NCBI GenBank assembly: GCA_964564735.1
Contig: CAZMCH010000013.1
Coordinates: 1-64,000, forward strand
From: CAZMCH01 sp964564735
GTDB lineage: Bacteria; Poribacteria; DTPJ01
DNA length: 64,000 nucleotides
Direction: 5' to 3'
Under the pieces are notes generated by a model that worked only from the letters and a program-made list of their open reading frames with translations, did not search any database and was not told where the DNA came from. This document shows, in pieces, positions 27,352-36,696 of the stretch (its first letter is position 1; the number at the start of each line of letters is the position of its first letter). A program made the translations under genes and the position numbers.

Positions 27352-28461
27352 ATGGCTTCCAAAGAAATGCTAAAGAAGATGCTTGATAAACCAATATACA
27401 TGGCTCCAAATACTTATCTTCATTTTTATAATGGTGGAAAGCTAAGAGCGGAATTTTTGGGGGAGTCAGATCCCAAAGATGATTATCATTCAGAAGAATG
27501 GATGTTTTCAACCAATCGTGCAATAACTCCCAGTCGTGAAAATCCCCCAGACAAAGGATTCAGTAGAATTGAATTACCTAATGGCGAGATTGCTCTTTTA
27601 AAAGAATTACTCGAAGAATTTCCAAACGAAACTTTGGGAGAGGCTCATTACAAGAAATTCGGTGCAAATCTTGGAATATTAATAAAAATCTTTGATGTTG
27701 GTTCAGATTCGCATATACCTGTTCATTGGCATCCATCACCAGAATTTGCTAAAAAGCATCTTGATTCCCCCTATGGAAAAAATGAGGCTTGGATCGTAAT
27801 TGGAACACGCCCCGGTGCAAAGGCATGGATCGGCTGGAAGGAAGATATTGATGTTAATGAATTCAAGAAATGGCTTGAGGCTCAAGATGTAGAAACAATG
27901 AGAGCGCATATGTATGAAATCGAGCCAAAAGTTGATGACGTGATATTCCTAAGAGATAGCTTTGTTCATTCACTTGGTTCTGGGCTTTGTATACTTGAGC
28001 CACAAGAACCAACAGATTGGAATATATTGGCTGAATGGAAAGGTTATCCATTTGATAGCACTGCAGGAACTCTTGGTTTAGATTGGGACACAGCGCTTCA
28101 GGCAGCAGATTTTTCAAAGATGGATCCAGACTATCTAAATAATTATGTCCGTAGGACTCCTGAAATTGCACGCAAAGAAGACAGTAATATAGAAGAAAAG
28201 CTTGTTCCTCCTGAGGCATCTCCATATTTCCAGATTTCAAGATATAAGATCAATACAAAGATGCGCATTCCACGCAGTAAAGGTTTCCATTGTATTACTG
28301 TTACCAAAGGCAGTGGTATGCTTCATGGTAGTTTTGGTCATGTTCCTGTGAAACGTGGCAAATCTGTTTTTGTGCCAAAATGTATGCCAAGCTATGACCT
28401 TATTAGCGATGGCGAGGAAATGCTGGAAGCATTATATTTCTTTCCACCAGAGATTTCATAG
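27352..28461 (+). CDS. Class I mannose-6-phosphate isomerase-like cupin protein
   Basis: 369 residues from the ATG at 27352, which has AAAGGAG at good spacing; an earlier in-frame ATG at 27331 has none. The bicupin fold of type I phosphomannose isomerases is shown by the metal-binding HWH near residue 126, NEAWIVIGTRPGA, IFLRDSFVHSLGSG and a C-terminal cupin strand set (KGFHCITVTKGSGML). It probably interconverts mannose- and fructose-6-phosphate or a related sugar phosphate. It leads a run with an FG-GAP protein and a VOC protein. Confidence 0.78.
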   Translation: MASKEMLKKMLDKPIYMAPNTYLHFYNGGKLRAEFLGESDPKDDYHSEEWMFSTNRAITPSRENPPDKGFSRIELPNGEIALLKELLEEFPNETLGEAHYKKFGANLGILIKIFDVGSDSHIPVHWHPSPEFAKKHLDSPYGKNEAWIVIGTRPGAKAWIGWKEDIDVNEFKKWLEAQDVETMRAHMYEIEPKVDDVIFLRDSFVHSLGSGLCILEPQEPTDWNILAEWKGYPFDSTAGTLGLDWDTALQAADFSKMDPDYLNNYVRRTPEIARKEDSNIEEKLVPPEASPYFQISRYKINTKMRIPRSKGFHCITVTKGSGMLHGSFGHVPVKRGKSVFVPKCMPSYDLISDGEEMLEALYFFPPEIS

Positions 28462-28470
28462 GGAGATATT

Positions 28471-29595
28471 ATGCCCAAATTACCTGTTTTTAATCGTCAA
28501 ACAATATATGTTGGACAGCCAAGCGAAAGAACAAGCTGTGTCGTTGGTGATATAAATAATGATGGTGTTCCTGAGATAATTATTGCATCTCGTGAACCAC
28601 AAAGAGAAATTTACTGGATCGGAAGGACACCGGAAGGCAAATGGGAATCACATATCATTGACAACACTTTTGATCGTGTTGAGGCTGGTGGCGATCTTGG
28701 TGATGTTGATGGAGATGGCGATCTCGATCTTGTAGCTGGTGGAGATTGGAAAGGAAATATAATCTATTGGTGGGAATGTCCCGATGACCCAACTCATATA
28801 TGGACTCATAGAGAAATATTCCGTATGCCAAAAACCCAAAGCCATGATCAGATGATCGCTGATGTTGATGGTGACGGTATACCAGAGGTGTATTTCTGGA
28901 ATCAAGGTTCAGCGACCATATTTTATGCCCTGATTCCAGACAATCCCAGAATATCACCATGGACGCATGTTTATCCAATTTTTACTGGTGTAAAAGAAGA
29001 AGGCTTATGCTATGCAGATGTTGATCTTGATGGCAGACTTGAGCTAATCGCTGGTCTATCTTGGTATCGTCCACCGAAAAGCCCTAGTGGAAATTGGGAA
29101 CGGCACGAATTTGCCAAAGGTTATGTTTCGCCTAAGTCTGTCGTTGCGGATTTTGATGGTGATGGCAAGCCAGAGATCGTTATTTCAGAAGGTGATGCAA
29201 GTCTAAATGGCAGAGAATTTGGACGTGTCGTAATGTTTAAGTCAGGCGACGACCCTGAAAAACTATGGGAAGCGCATATTTTGCATGATAAACTGATGGA
29301 GCCACATTCCTTACAGGTTGCGGATTTTGATGGTGATGGCAGACCTGATTTGTTTGTTGGTGAGATGGGAAGCCCAAACGGAGATCATCCACATCCACCA
29401 ACTCAAAGAATACTTTTGAGTCGTGGTGATAAAATGGAAGAGCATATTATTGATGAAGGTGTTGGCACTCACGAAGCCAAAGTAATAGTCATTGATGGTA
29501 AGGTTGGGATTGCTGGTAAACCCTATCGCAATTTGAAAAGCGAAGCACCAAGAGGACCAGAAGTCGATGGCGTGCATATTTGGTTACCAGAATAA
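28471..29595 (+). CDS. FG-GAP/VCBS repeat protein without signal peptide
   Basis: 374 residues forming a predicted seven-bladed propeller. At least six Ca-binding FG-GAP repeats are visible: DINNDGVPE, DVDGDGDLD, DVDGDGIPE, DVDLDGRLE, DFDGDGKPE and DFDGDGRPD. Most proteins with these repeats are secreted, but this one starts directly with MPKLPVF and has no hydrophobic leader. GGGAGA precedes the ATG, nine bases after the isomerase-like gene. A role in carbohydrate recognition is only suggested by context. Confidence 0.85.
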   Translation: MPKLPVFNRQTIYVGQPSERTSCVVGDINNDGVPEIIIASREPQREIYWIGRTPEGKWESHIIDNTFDRVEAGGDLGDVDGDGDLDLVAGGDWKGNIIYWWECPDDPTHIWTHREIFRMPKTQSHDQMIADVDGDGIPEVYFWNQGSATIFYALIPDNPRISPWTHVYPIFTGVKEEGLCYADVDLDGRLELIAGLSWYRPPKSPSGNWERHEFAKGYVSPKSVVADFDGDGKPEIVISEGDASLNGREFGRVVMFKSGDDPEKLWEAHILHDKLMEPHSLQVADFDGDGRPDLFVGEMGSPNGDHPHPPTQRILLSRGDKMEEHIIDEGVGTHEAKVIVIDGKVGIAGKPYRNLKSEAPRGPEVDGVHIWLPE

Positions 29596-29607
29596 AAGGA
29601 GAAAGAT

Positions 29608-29985
29608 ATGGAGATCTGGAAAATTGCATTATTGGTTGATGATATGAATGAAGCTGAAGAATTATATGTTAATAAATTAGGATTAAAACTAATTGAAAGG
29701 CTTCCACTTGGTGATGCTGGAGAAGCATTATTCCTTGATGCAGGAAATGTCAATCTTGAACTGATACCTGTAAAGGCTTTTGAAGGTGCTGGAAGATTGG
29801 CTATTCCCGGTGTTCATCATCTATCATTCAAAGCCGATAATGTTGAGGAGAAAACAGAGGAACTTAAGGCAAAAGGTATTAAATTTATTAAAGAACCTTT
29901 TGAGGCACTGCCGGGCATGACACTAGCGTTTTTTGACGGAACAAACGGCGTAAATCTCCAGTTATTTAACTGGAAACGGGAATAA
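29608..29985 (+). CDS. VOC (glyoxalase) superfamily protein
   Basis: 125 residues with the paired beta-alpha-beta-beta-beta modules of the vicinal oxygen chelate fold: IALLVDDMNEAEELYVNKLG at the start, LELIPV, GVHHLSFKADNVEE and FFDGTNGVNLQLF. His/Glu metal positions (H in GVHHLSF, E in LELI) are present. It has an AAAGGAG site and is 12 bp after the FG-GAP gene. It could be a methylmalonyl-CoA-epimerase-like, glyoxalase-like or dioxygenase-like enzyme. Confidence 0.82.
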   Translation: MEIWKIALLVDDMNEAEELYVNKLGLKLIERLPLGDAGEALFLDAGNVNLELIPVKAFEGAGRLAIPGVHHLSFKADNVEEKTEELKAKGIKFIKEPFEALPGMTLAFFDGTNGVNLQLFNWKRE

Positions 29986-29995
29986 TCTTGAAACT

Positions 29996-30358
29996 ATGTC
30001 AGAGATAACGTTACAATCAATCAGAGAACGCAAAGAAAAAAGATGCCAATTGCTAAAAGATGAACTTGGACGAATATCAGAGCATTTAAAATCTATGGGT
30101 GCGCTCAAGATAATTGTCTTCGGTTCTTATGCGGAAGATAATGTCAGAAGCAATAGCGATCTTGATATTATCGCTATTATGCCATCACAGATGAGCGGAA
30201 AAAAATGGATGCTCAAAGTATATGATGAAATAGACAGAAATGTTGATTGTGATATTTTGTGCTACACATCAGAGGAATTTGAGAACCTTATCCCAATAAG
30301 TGGGTTTGTAAGACATGCAATTGAAACTGGAAAGGTAATTTATGAGAAGGGATCCTAA
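29996..30358 (+). CDS. MNT-type nucleotidyltransferase (HEPN partner)
   Basis: 120 residues. The minimal nucleotidyltransferase motif is complete: GS at 43-44 (IVFGSYAEDNV) and DLD at 55-57, with a further acidic residue in DCDILCY. Such proteins pair with HEPN proteins in toxin-antitoxin modules, where the MNT protein AMPylates or otherwise silences the HEPN toxin. Its 3' end overlaps the HEPN gene by 17 bp in another frame, which is typical of the pair. It starts 10 bp after the VOC gene. Confidence 0.88.
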   Translation: MSEITLQSIRERKEKRCQLLKDELGRISEHLKSMGALKIIVFGSYAEDNVRSNSDLDIIAIMPSQMSGKKWMLKVYDEIDRNVDCDILCYTSEEFENLIPISGFVRHAIETGKVIYEKGS

Positions 30359-30752
30359 AAGAGAAGCTTTAAGATGGTTAGCACAAGCGGAAAGAGAGTT
30401 AAAGGATGCAATTAATGTGATGAAAACGGAGAGTTATTATCTCACATTATTTCTTTGCCAGCAGAGCGCAGAAAAAGCTTTGAAGGGATTTATATACATG
30501 AATGAAGAAGAACCAATAATGACCCATTCTGTATCGTCTTTAATAAAGATAGCGACTGGATTAGATAAAGATTTCGTTTCAGTCAGAGAAGCCAAAAGAC
30601 TTGATGATTATTATATCCTTACTCGTTACCCTAATGGTGTTCCAGAGGAAGCTCCCGCAGAATATTATGATGATCCAAAAGAGGCAGAAAAAGCAATTGA
30701 GATGGCAAAAAACATAGTAAATTTGGTCAAAATGAAAATAGAATCACAATAA
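30342..30752 (+). CDS. HEPN domain protein (MNT partner)
   Basis: 136 residues, all helical. LCQQSAEKALKGFIY (about 38-52) and LDDYYILTRYPNG (87-99) are HEPN (PF05168-type) signatures. There is no clear R-x4-6-H RNase motif; Arg95 in TRYPN is the usual residue for the MNT-associated class, so ribonuclease activity cannot be claimed. It is translated from within the 3' end of the MNT gene. The pair precedes a Ski2-like RNA helicase by 24 bp. Confidence 0.88.
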   Translation: MRRDPKREALRWLAQAERELKDAINVMKTESYYLTLFLCQQSAEKALKGFIYMNEEEPIMTHSVSSLIKIATGLDKDFVSVREAKRLDDYYILTRYPNGVPEEAPAEYYDDPKEAEKAIEMAKNIVNLVKMKIESQ

Positions 30753-30776
30753 ATAGGAGAAAACTTAATATTATTC

Positions 30777-33125
30777 ATGTTATATAAACAATACAAATTA
30801 GACAGGTTTCAAGAAGAAGCCATACAATCAATAGAAAGAGGACATTCCGTAATCGTAGCGGCGCCGACAGGAGCCGGCAAAACACTTATTGCAGAATATG
30901 CACTAGAAAAGCATCTAACAAGCGGAAAACAGATCATATATACTGCGCCAATAAAAGCGCTTAGTAACCAGAAATACAGGGATTTTAGTAAAGATTATGA
31001 AGATCAAATAGGCATTATCACTGGTGATGTAGTAATAAATGATAATGCTCCCGTTCTTATAATGACTACTGAAATATTGCGGAATATTATCTTTGACGAT
31101 ATTAGCCGTTTAGATCATGTCAATTATGTTATATTCGATGAGATTCATTATATAGATGATTTTGAGAGAGGGACTGTTTGGGAAGAATGTATAATATTTG
31201 CGCCACAGCATATAAACTTTATCTGCCTTAGTGCAACAATTCCAAACTTGCGTGAGTTCACCAGTTGGATGCAAAGCGTTCGTCATAATAAAATTGATAT
31301 GGTCATTGAAACGCATCGTCCTGTCCCATTAGAGCATAGGCTTTATTTTCATGGACGTGGACTAGGCTGGTTAGATGAATTAAAATCTATTCAGGGAAAT
31401 CTTGATCCTGTTACCAGTAAGAGAAATAGAAAAGCAGGCAAAATACAGAACTATGAAACTCAGGTTGAGGTTCAGGTTGCCGATCCGCAAGAAATCGGAA
31501 TTACTGAGATAAATGGTATTGATATTATTGAGCATCTACAAATAAATGATCAACTTCCTTGTCTTTATTTTTCGTTTAGCAGAAAAAGCTGTGAGGAAAA
31601 CGCCCTTCATAATCTTGACAGGAATTTACTTACACCTTACGAAAGTGATTTAATACTAAATGAATATGATCAACTATGCGACAAATATGGCATAAAAAGC
31701 GATATTAATGCTTTGCAACTGAGAAAATTGATAAGTCATGGTGTTGCATATCATCATGCTGGTATGTTACCTACATTAAAAGAGGTAGTTGAAAGATTAT
31801 TTACGCTTGGATTGATCAAATTGCTTTTCACGACAGAAACTTTTGCTCTTGGTATAAATATGCCAGCGTGTTCTGTTGTCTTTGGGAACTTGGCTAAGTA
31901 TGACGGTGTTCAGTTTAGGTATCTCAAAGCAAGAGAATATCATCAGATGGCAGGCAGAGCAGGCAGACGAGGTATTGACCCTATTGGATATGTATATGCT
32001 CATGTTGACATTGAATATGATAATTATCAAGACGTAAAGCGTGTCGTTTCGGGTGATATAGAAAAGATAGAAAGTCAGTTTAATCTTTCATATAGCAGTA
32101 TCCTTAATTTATATGAAAAATATGGTGAACGTATATATGATGTCTGCGAAAAGAGTCTTGGCAATTATCAGAGCATAAAAACTTTGAGAGGAATAAATCA
32201 CTCATTAGAGCAAATTCAAGAGCAAAAACAGAGAATTGATGATTTGATTTGCATACAAGATGGCAATATAAATAGGATATGGGAATATAAGAATCTTGAA
32301 AATAAACTAAGGGAAGAAGAACAGCTTTTAAGTGAACAAAAAACATTAGGAAAGAATAATAAGAAGAAACGGAAAAAAATCGGTAAGATTAGCAAGAGAG
32401 CAAATAACATTATCTCAATGATAAAATCCTCAAAATGTCATAAATGCAAGAATCTTAAGAAATGTCTATTGACAGCTAAGAAAACTAGCGACTATGATGA
32501 AAGAATAATTGAGCTTTCGGAAAGAAAAAAATTTATAGAAGAATTTCAAAAAAATCAAATAAAAAATAGGCTTGACTTATTAACAGAAATGGGTTATAAA
32601 GATCACAAAGGGTTATTACCAAGAGGCGTAATTGCTTCACAGATATATGGTTATGAAATTCAGGTAACAGAATTATTCTTTGAAGGATATTTTCATCGCC
32701 TTGATCCAGATTGGATAAATGTTTTAATAACAGCAATAGTCTTTGAATCAAAGCGTGATTGCTGGTATAAAATGATGGATAAAAGCATTATTAGTCCAAT
32801 AATTTCGGACCCGATTCGGAAAGTAAAAAAGATAATTGAGATAGAAAATGAATTTGGTATTCAACCGAATCTCAAAGAGCTTGATACAAAACTCAGCTTT
32901 GCTACTTATGAATGGAGTCGAGGGTGTAGTTTTGACGAACTCAGTAATTATACAGACACTCCTCCCGGCGATTTAGTGCGTTATTTTCGGTTAGCAAGTG
33001 ATTTGTTGAGGCAAATGAAGAGAGTTGTGTCCGTAGATGACCTTTTATATTACAAGATAAATGACTGTATATCAAGGATTAATCGGGACGTAGTAGATGC
33101 GGAAAAGCAACTTCGCGCAGGCTAA
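30777..33125 (+). CDS. Ski2-like DExH RNA helicase
   Basis: 782 residues. Helicase motifs are in order: APTGAGKT (29-36), DEIH in VIFDEIHYID, SAT in LSATIPN, and the second RecA domain with TETFALGINMP and QMAGRAGRRG. The C-terminal part is long and helical as in Mtr4/HelY-type helicases, with a Cys cluster CHKCKNLKKC (about residue 550) that could hold zinc. It probably unwinds structured RNA. The nearest Shine-Dalgarno (GGAG) is 17 bases before the ATG; an ATA codon at 30768 is at better spacing, so the start is uncertain. Confidence 0.88.
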   Translation: MLYKQYKLDRFQEEAIQSIERGHSVIVAAPTGAGKTLIAEYALEKHLTSGKQIIYTAPIKALSNQKYRDFSKDYEDQIGIITGDVVINDNAPVLIMTTEILRNIIFDDISRLDHVNYVIFDEIHYIDDFERGTVWEECIIFAPQHINFICLSATIPNLREFTSWMQSVRHNKIDMVIETHRPVPLEHRLYFHGRGLGWLDELKSIQGNLDPVTSKRNRKAGKIQNYETQVEVQVADPQEIGITEINGIDIIEHLQINDQLPCLYFSFSRKSCEENALHNLDRNLLTPYESDLILNEYDQLCDKYGIKSDINALQLRKLISHGVAYHHAGMLPTLKEVVERLFTLGLIKLLFTTETFALGINMPACSVVFGNLAKYDGVQFRYLKAREYHQMAGRAGRRGIDPIGYVYAHVDIEYDNYQDVKRVVSGDIEKIESQFNLSYSSILNLYEKYGERIYDVCEKSLGNYQSIKTLRGINHSLEQIQEQKQRIDDLICIQDGNINRIWEYKNLENKLREEEQLLSEQKTLGKNNKKKRKKIGKISKRANNIISMIKSSKCHKCKNLKKCLLTAKKTSDYDERIIELSERKKFIEEFQKNQIKNRLDLLTEMGYKDHKGLLPRGVIASQIYGYEIQVTELFFEGYFHRLDPDWINVLITAIVFESKRDCWYKMMDKSIISPIISDPIRKVKKIIEIENEFGIQPNLKELDTKLSFATYEWSRGCSFDELSNYTDTPPGDLVRYFRLASDLLRQMKRVVSVDDLLYYKINDCISRINRDVVDAEKQLRAG

Positions 33126-33140
33126 TCCAAGGAGTTCCAA

Positions 33141-33341
33141 ATGGATGCCTTTGCACAGGTAGTTCTAGTTATATTTATTCTAATTCGAGTATTTATCGCT
33201 GTAGGTCTTGTATATCTGATCTATTATGAAGTTCGTAAGATAAAGAGGAAAAGAAGGGAAATAGAAAGGATCGAAAAAGAAGATGGAAATGAGGATGGAA
33301 AGCACTCTGATGACTCTACTAGAAACAGAAACGAGAGCTAG
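33141..33341 (+). CDS. Small single-span membrane protein ahead of the V-ATPase genes
   Basis: 66 residues. One membrane helix (about 6-29) is followed by a basic patch (RKIKRKRRE) and a charged tail. GGAG precedes the ATG. Its last 59 bp overlap the subunit H gene in another frame, implying translational coupling. Not recognised as a standard V-ATPase subunit; it may be a novel accessory or assembly factor, or it may serve to set subunit H expression. Confidence 0.6.
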   Translation: MDAFAQVVLVIFILIRVFIAVGLVYLIYYEVRKIKRKRREIERIEKEDGNEDGKHSDDSTRNRNES

Positions 33342-33609
33342 AGAGATCATCGAGAAAGCTGAACGAGAAGCAAGAGAAATCAGAGAGCGCACGAAAAAAG
33401 AATCCCAGCAAATAATAAGCGATGCTAGAAATAGAGAAGGACAATTGACAGAAAGAATCTTAAATGAATCAAAAGATAATATGGAATCTTTGCGTCAAGA
33501 GATATTTAATAAAGTAGAAAAAGAAATTCAACATTGGGAAGAACTTTTCGAGAAAAACAAAGATAAAGCAATTAATTTTGTTATAGAAAGCATTACTTCG
33601 AAAAAATAG
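33283..33609 (+). CDS. atpH: V-type ATPase subunit H/G (peripheral stalk)
   Basis: 108 residues, nearly all alpha-helical coiled coil with heptad-like Arg/Glu spacing (ETETRAREIIEKAEREAREI). This is typical of the peripheral-stalk subunit G/H that pairs with subunit E. The true start is unsure: in-frame ATGs are at 33283, 33289, 33295 and 33310, and all lie within the overlap with the previous gene. It opens the V-ATPase gene run. Confidence 0.82.
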   Translation: MEMRMESTLMTLLETETRAREIIEKAEREAREIRERTKKESQQIISDARNREGQLTERILNESKDNMESLRQEIFNKVEKEIQHWEELFEKNKDKAINFVIESITSKK

Positions 33610-33623
33610 AAGAAGCATATAAT

Positions 33624-34664
33624 ATGATTACATACTCAGCCCCATATGCAAGAATGCGAGCCTTGAAGGGAAATCTATTGACAAGAATCCAGATGGAGTC
33701 CCTTTTGCAAGCATCCGATTTACAATCCATCATAGCAATTCTTAGTCAAACAGACTATAATGATCAAATCCAAAATCTCACCACGTCATCTCAGATAGAA
33801 CATGGACTTAAACAGAATCTTATATTATCTTATACTAAAATACTTAATTTTATGAGAGGCAAGTCTTCTCGATTTATTATAGATTCGCTTGGTCGTTTTG
33901 AATTGATAAACACAAAATCAATTATTAGATCTATTATTAGAGGCGAAAGGATAGAAGATAGGTCTTTATCTGTTTTTTCTCTTGGAAAATATCATTTGCT
34001 TCCAATAAAAGAACTAATCGTAGCAAAGGACCTTAGAACTTTTGTTGAGCTTATGCGCAATACCTTTTTTGCCAATGCTCTTGAGATAGGATTTCAACGA
34101 TATGAATCAGAATCAAATCTAATGTCTCTTGAAATTGCCCTTGATTTAGGTTATTATGCTAGATTGCATGAATCATTTGAATCACTTGGTTTATTTGATA
34201 AAAGCAGAGCAGGAAAGTTGATGGGCATCCATTTTGATATGATAAATATAACATGGATGTTAAGATTCAAAGAAAATTATGGTTTATCGTCAGAACAGAT
34301 ATTTCAATATCTCTTACCCTATGGATGGCGTGTTCAACCGCCAGTATTCTGGAAAATACTTGGCAGTGATGATATTCTTAGCGCATTAAGAGAACGCTAT
34401 ATGCGCCCTTATGACAAGGTTTTATCTTCAGTATCACCAGTTGATGGTAATCTTATTTTAGGCACAGAGATAGCATTATTAAGGTTTTTTTATGAACAGA
34501 GCATACTTGCTCTTAGAGGCTTTCCCTTACAGATAGCTTCTCTTGTTGGTTTCTTCATCATGAAGGAAATGGAGATCAGGGATATAATGACTATCCTTGA
34601 TGGTAAAATACTTAATCTTTCACAAGAACGTATTCGACCGCATCTTATTACAATTAAAGGTTAA
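33624..34664 (+). CDS. atpC: V-type ATPase subunit C (AC39/d type)
   Basis: 346 residues, the usual length for the V/A-ATPase subunit that couples the central stalk to the membrane ring. The start (YSAPYARMRALKGNLL) and end (REIRDIM-type: MKEMEIRDIMTILDGKI) match the three-lobed AC39 family. It sits 14 bp after subunit H and 18 bp before subunit I. Confidence 0.88.
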   Translation: MITYSAPYARMRALKGNLLTRIQMESLLQASDLQSIIAILSQTDYNDQIQNLTTSSQIEHGLKQNLILSYTKILNFMRGKSSRFIIDSLGRFELINTKSIIRSIIRGERIEDRSLSVFSLGKYHLLPIKELIVAKDLRTFVELMRNTFFANALEIGFQRYESESNLMSLEIALDLGYYARLHESFESLGLFDKSRAGKLMGIHFDMINITWMLRFKENYGLSSEQIFQYLLPYGWRVQPPVFWKILGSDDILSALRERYMRPYDKVLSSVSPVDGNLILGTEIALLRFFYEQSILALRGFPLQIASLVGFFIMKEMEIRDIMTILDGKILNLSQERIRPHLITIKG

Positions 34665-34682
34665 AAATTATAGGTTTTAGAT

Positions 34683-36680
34683 ATGTTTAAACCAGAAAAA
34701 ATGAGTTTTGTTAATATATCGGTGTTAAATGAAAATTTGACAAAAGTCTTGGATTGTATAGCAAAACTAGGTATAATGCACATAGTTGATAAATCGGAAC
34801 TTCCATCAACTTCTGGTATGTTAAAGGATGTCGATATTCAACCGATAAAAGATAAACTGTCTGAACTTAGTAATCGTATTGACGTTGTATTAAATGCAAT
34901 GTCTGTCGATATAAAATATTTACCATCTTTGGATAAAGATGCGCAAGAGCGCGTTGAGATCAATCCTTTTAATATTGTCGAAAAGATTGAGAGTGATTTA
35001 ATTCAAATAGAAGCAGATGTTGAGTCTATTATAAAAAGGGTGGAATCATTGAAAAATGAGATAGTTAAATTAAATAAAGATTCTGAAAAACTACATTCCC
35101 TTGAGGCTCATGGACTAGAATTGGATCACATCAGAAATATGAGATTTCTTCATTTTGCCTTTGGAGATATTCCGATTGGGCTTGATCATTATGGAAGATT
35201 GATGGAAAGTCTATCAAAAATACCATGTGTTGTAATGGCAGGAGATATTTTAGGGCATAGACAGCAAATTTTTGCATTTTCCTTGATCAAAGATAAAGAT
35301 ATTCTTGATAATGCACTTGAGGCTGCATATTTTAGCAAGATTGATATTCCAAAAGAATATGATGGTTCGGTTTCGGACATATTAGATAAAATAGAGTTAG
35401 AAATATGGACAAAAAGAGAAGAAATAGCAGAACTTGAGCTAGAATTAAAGGGTTTAAGACGAAAATGGCGTGAAAAACTGATACAATTGCGAACAAATGT
35501 AATTGTAAATCAAGCTGTTGCTCAATCCGTTGGAAGATTTGGTAAAACAGATAGCTCATATTTCATAAGTGGTTGGGTTCCTTCAAAAGAATTGAAGAAA
35601 CTAGATAAAGAACTTGGTAAAATGAATATGCGTGGATTGCTAATGACAGCAACGGATCCGATAACTGCTCAAGAATCCGAATATTTCAGACCAAAAGTTC
35701 CAACAAAACTTATACACCCCTTCTTTTTGCGACCTTTTACAGGTTTGGTTATGACCTTTGATGTGCCAAGATATTCTGCAATAGATCCGACTGTTTTTGT
35801 TTCATTATCTTTCTTAGCGATGTTCGGAGTGATGTTTGCAGATGTTGGACATGGCAGTGTGCTAATGATTTTGGGCATATTAGGTGCTTTATTTCCATTT
35901 CAGCAATTAAAGTCTTTTAGGAATATGTTTGCTTTCTTGGCATGTTGTGGATTTGCTTCGATAATTACAGGATTTTTATTTGGGAATCTATTTGGTAAAG
36001 AGGACATAATTAAGGCTTTATGGTTTTCGCTGGAACACATGGAACCCAGTCATGTTCAACGAATGCTTGCTCTTGGTGTGTATATCGGTATTGGTATGCT
36101 AAGTTTAGGTGTTTCCTTAAATATAGCGCAGTCATTTAGAAGAAAGGACATTAAACAAGCTTTTTTTGGTCAATGGGGTATAACCAGCCTGATTGCATAT
36201 TGGGTTGTTGTATATATGGTAATTACCAAAAGTGATTTTTCATGGAAAATTATATTAATTTTGGTAGTTTTATTGGTTCCAATTATATTAAGAGAACCTG
36301 TATATAATTTGATAAAGAAAAAAGATCAGTATCATGGACACGGTGAAGAAGAGCATGGCGAGGGAATAATCGAATCTGGTTTTCAGGTTTATGAAATTGT
36401 TTTGGGTTATCTTGCCAATACTCTTTCATATATACGTGTCGCCGCTTTTGATTTAAGCCATGCTGGTCTGATGATGGCGTCCTATGCACTTACAAAAGAA
36501 ATGGGAGCAGGTGATAATATTTTCTTATCTCTGCCTAGCAATATTATGGCAAATGTATTTGTCATAGTGCTTGAAGGTCTTATTGTGGCAATTCAGTGCA
36601 TGAGATTAGAGTATTATGAGTTCTTCTCAAAATTCTTTGCTGGCGAAGGAGTGGAGTATAAACCGCTTAAAATAAGCTAA
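34683..36680 (+). CDS. atpI: V-type ATPase subunit I (a-type stator)
   Basis: 665 residues. The N-terminal half is a soluble, coiled-coil stalk domain; from about residue 345 there are some seven membrane helices. FADVGHGSVLMILG and GYLANTLSYIRVAAFDLSHAG are signatures of the family; the Arg in SYIRVAAF is the essential residue facing the rotor Glu. It forms the ion half-channels next to subunit K. Confidence 0.95.
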   Translation: MFKPEKMSFVNISVLNENLTKVLDCIAKLGIMHIVDKSELPSTSGMLKDVDIQPIKDKLSELSNRIDVVLNAMSVDIKYLPSLDKDAQERVEINPFNIVEKIESDLIQIEADVESIIKRVESLKNEIVKLNKDSEKLHSLEAHGLELDHIRNMRFLHFAFGDIPIGLDHYGRLMESLSKIPCVVMAGDILGHRQQIFAFSLIKDKDILDNALEAAYFSKIDIPKEYDGSVSDILDKIELEIWTKREEIAELELELKGLRRKWREKLIQLRTNVIVNQAVAQSVGRFGKTDSSYFISGWVPSKELKKLDKELGKMNMRGLLMTATDPITAQESEYFRPKVPTKLIHPFFLRPFTGLVMTFDVPRYSAIDPTVFVSLSFLAMFGVMFADVGHGSVLMILGILGALFPFQQLKSFRNMFAFLACCGFASIITGFLFGNLFGKEDIIKALWFSLEHMEPSHVQRMLALGVYIGIGMLSLGVSLNIAQSFRRKDIKQAFFGQWGITSLIAYWVVVYMVITKSDFSWKIILILVVLLVPIILREPVYNLIKKKDQYHGHGEEEHGEGIIESGFQVYEIVLGYLANTLSYIRVAAFDLSHAGLMMASYALTKEMGAGDNIFLSLPSNIMANVFVIVLEGLIVAIQCMRLEYYEFFSKFFAGEGVEYKPLKIS

Positions 36681-36696
36681 GGGAGGAAAAATCTTA

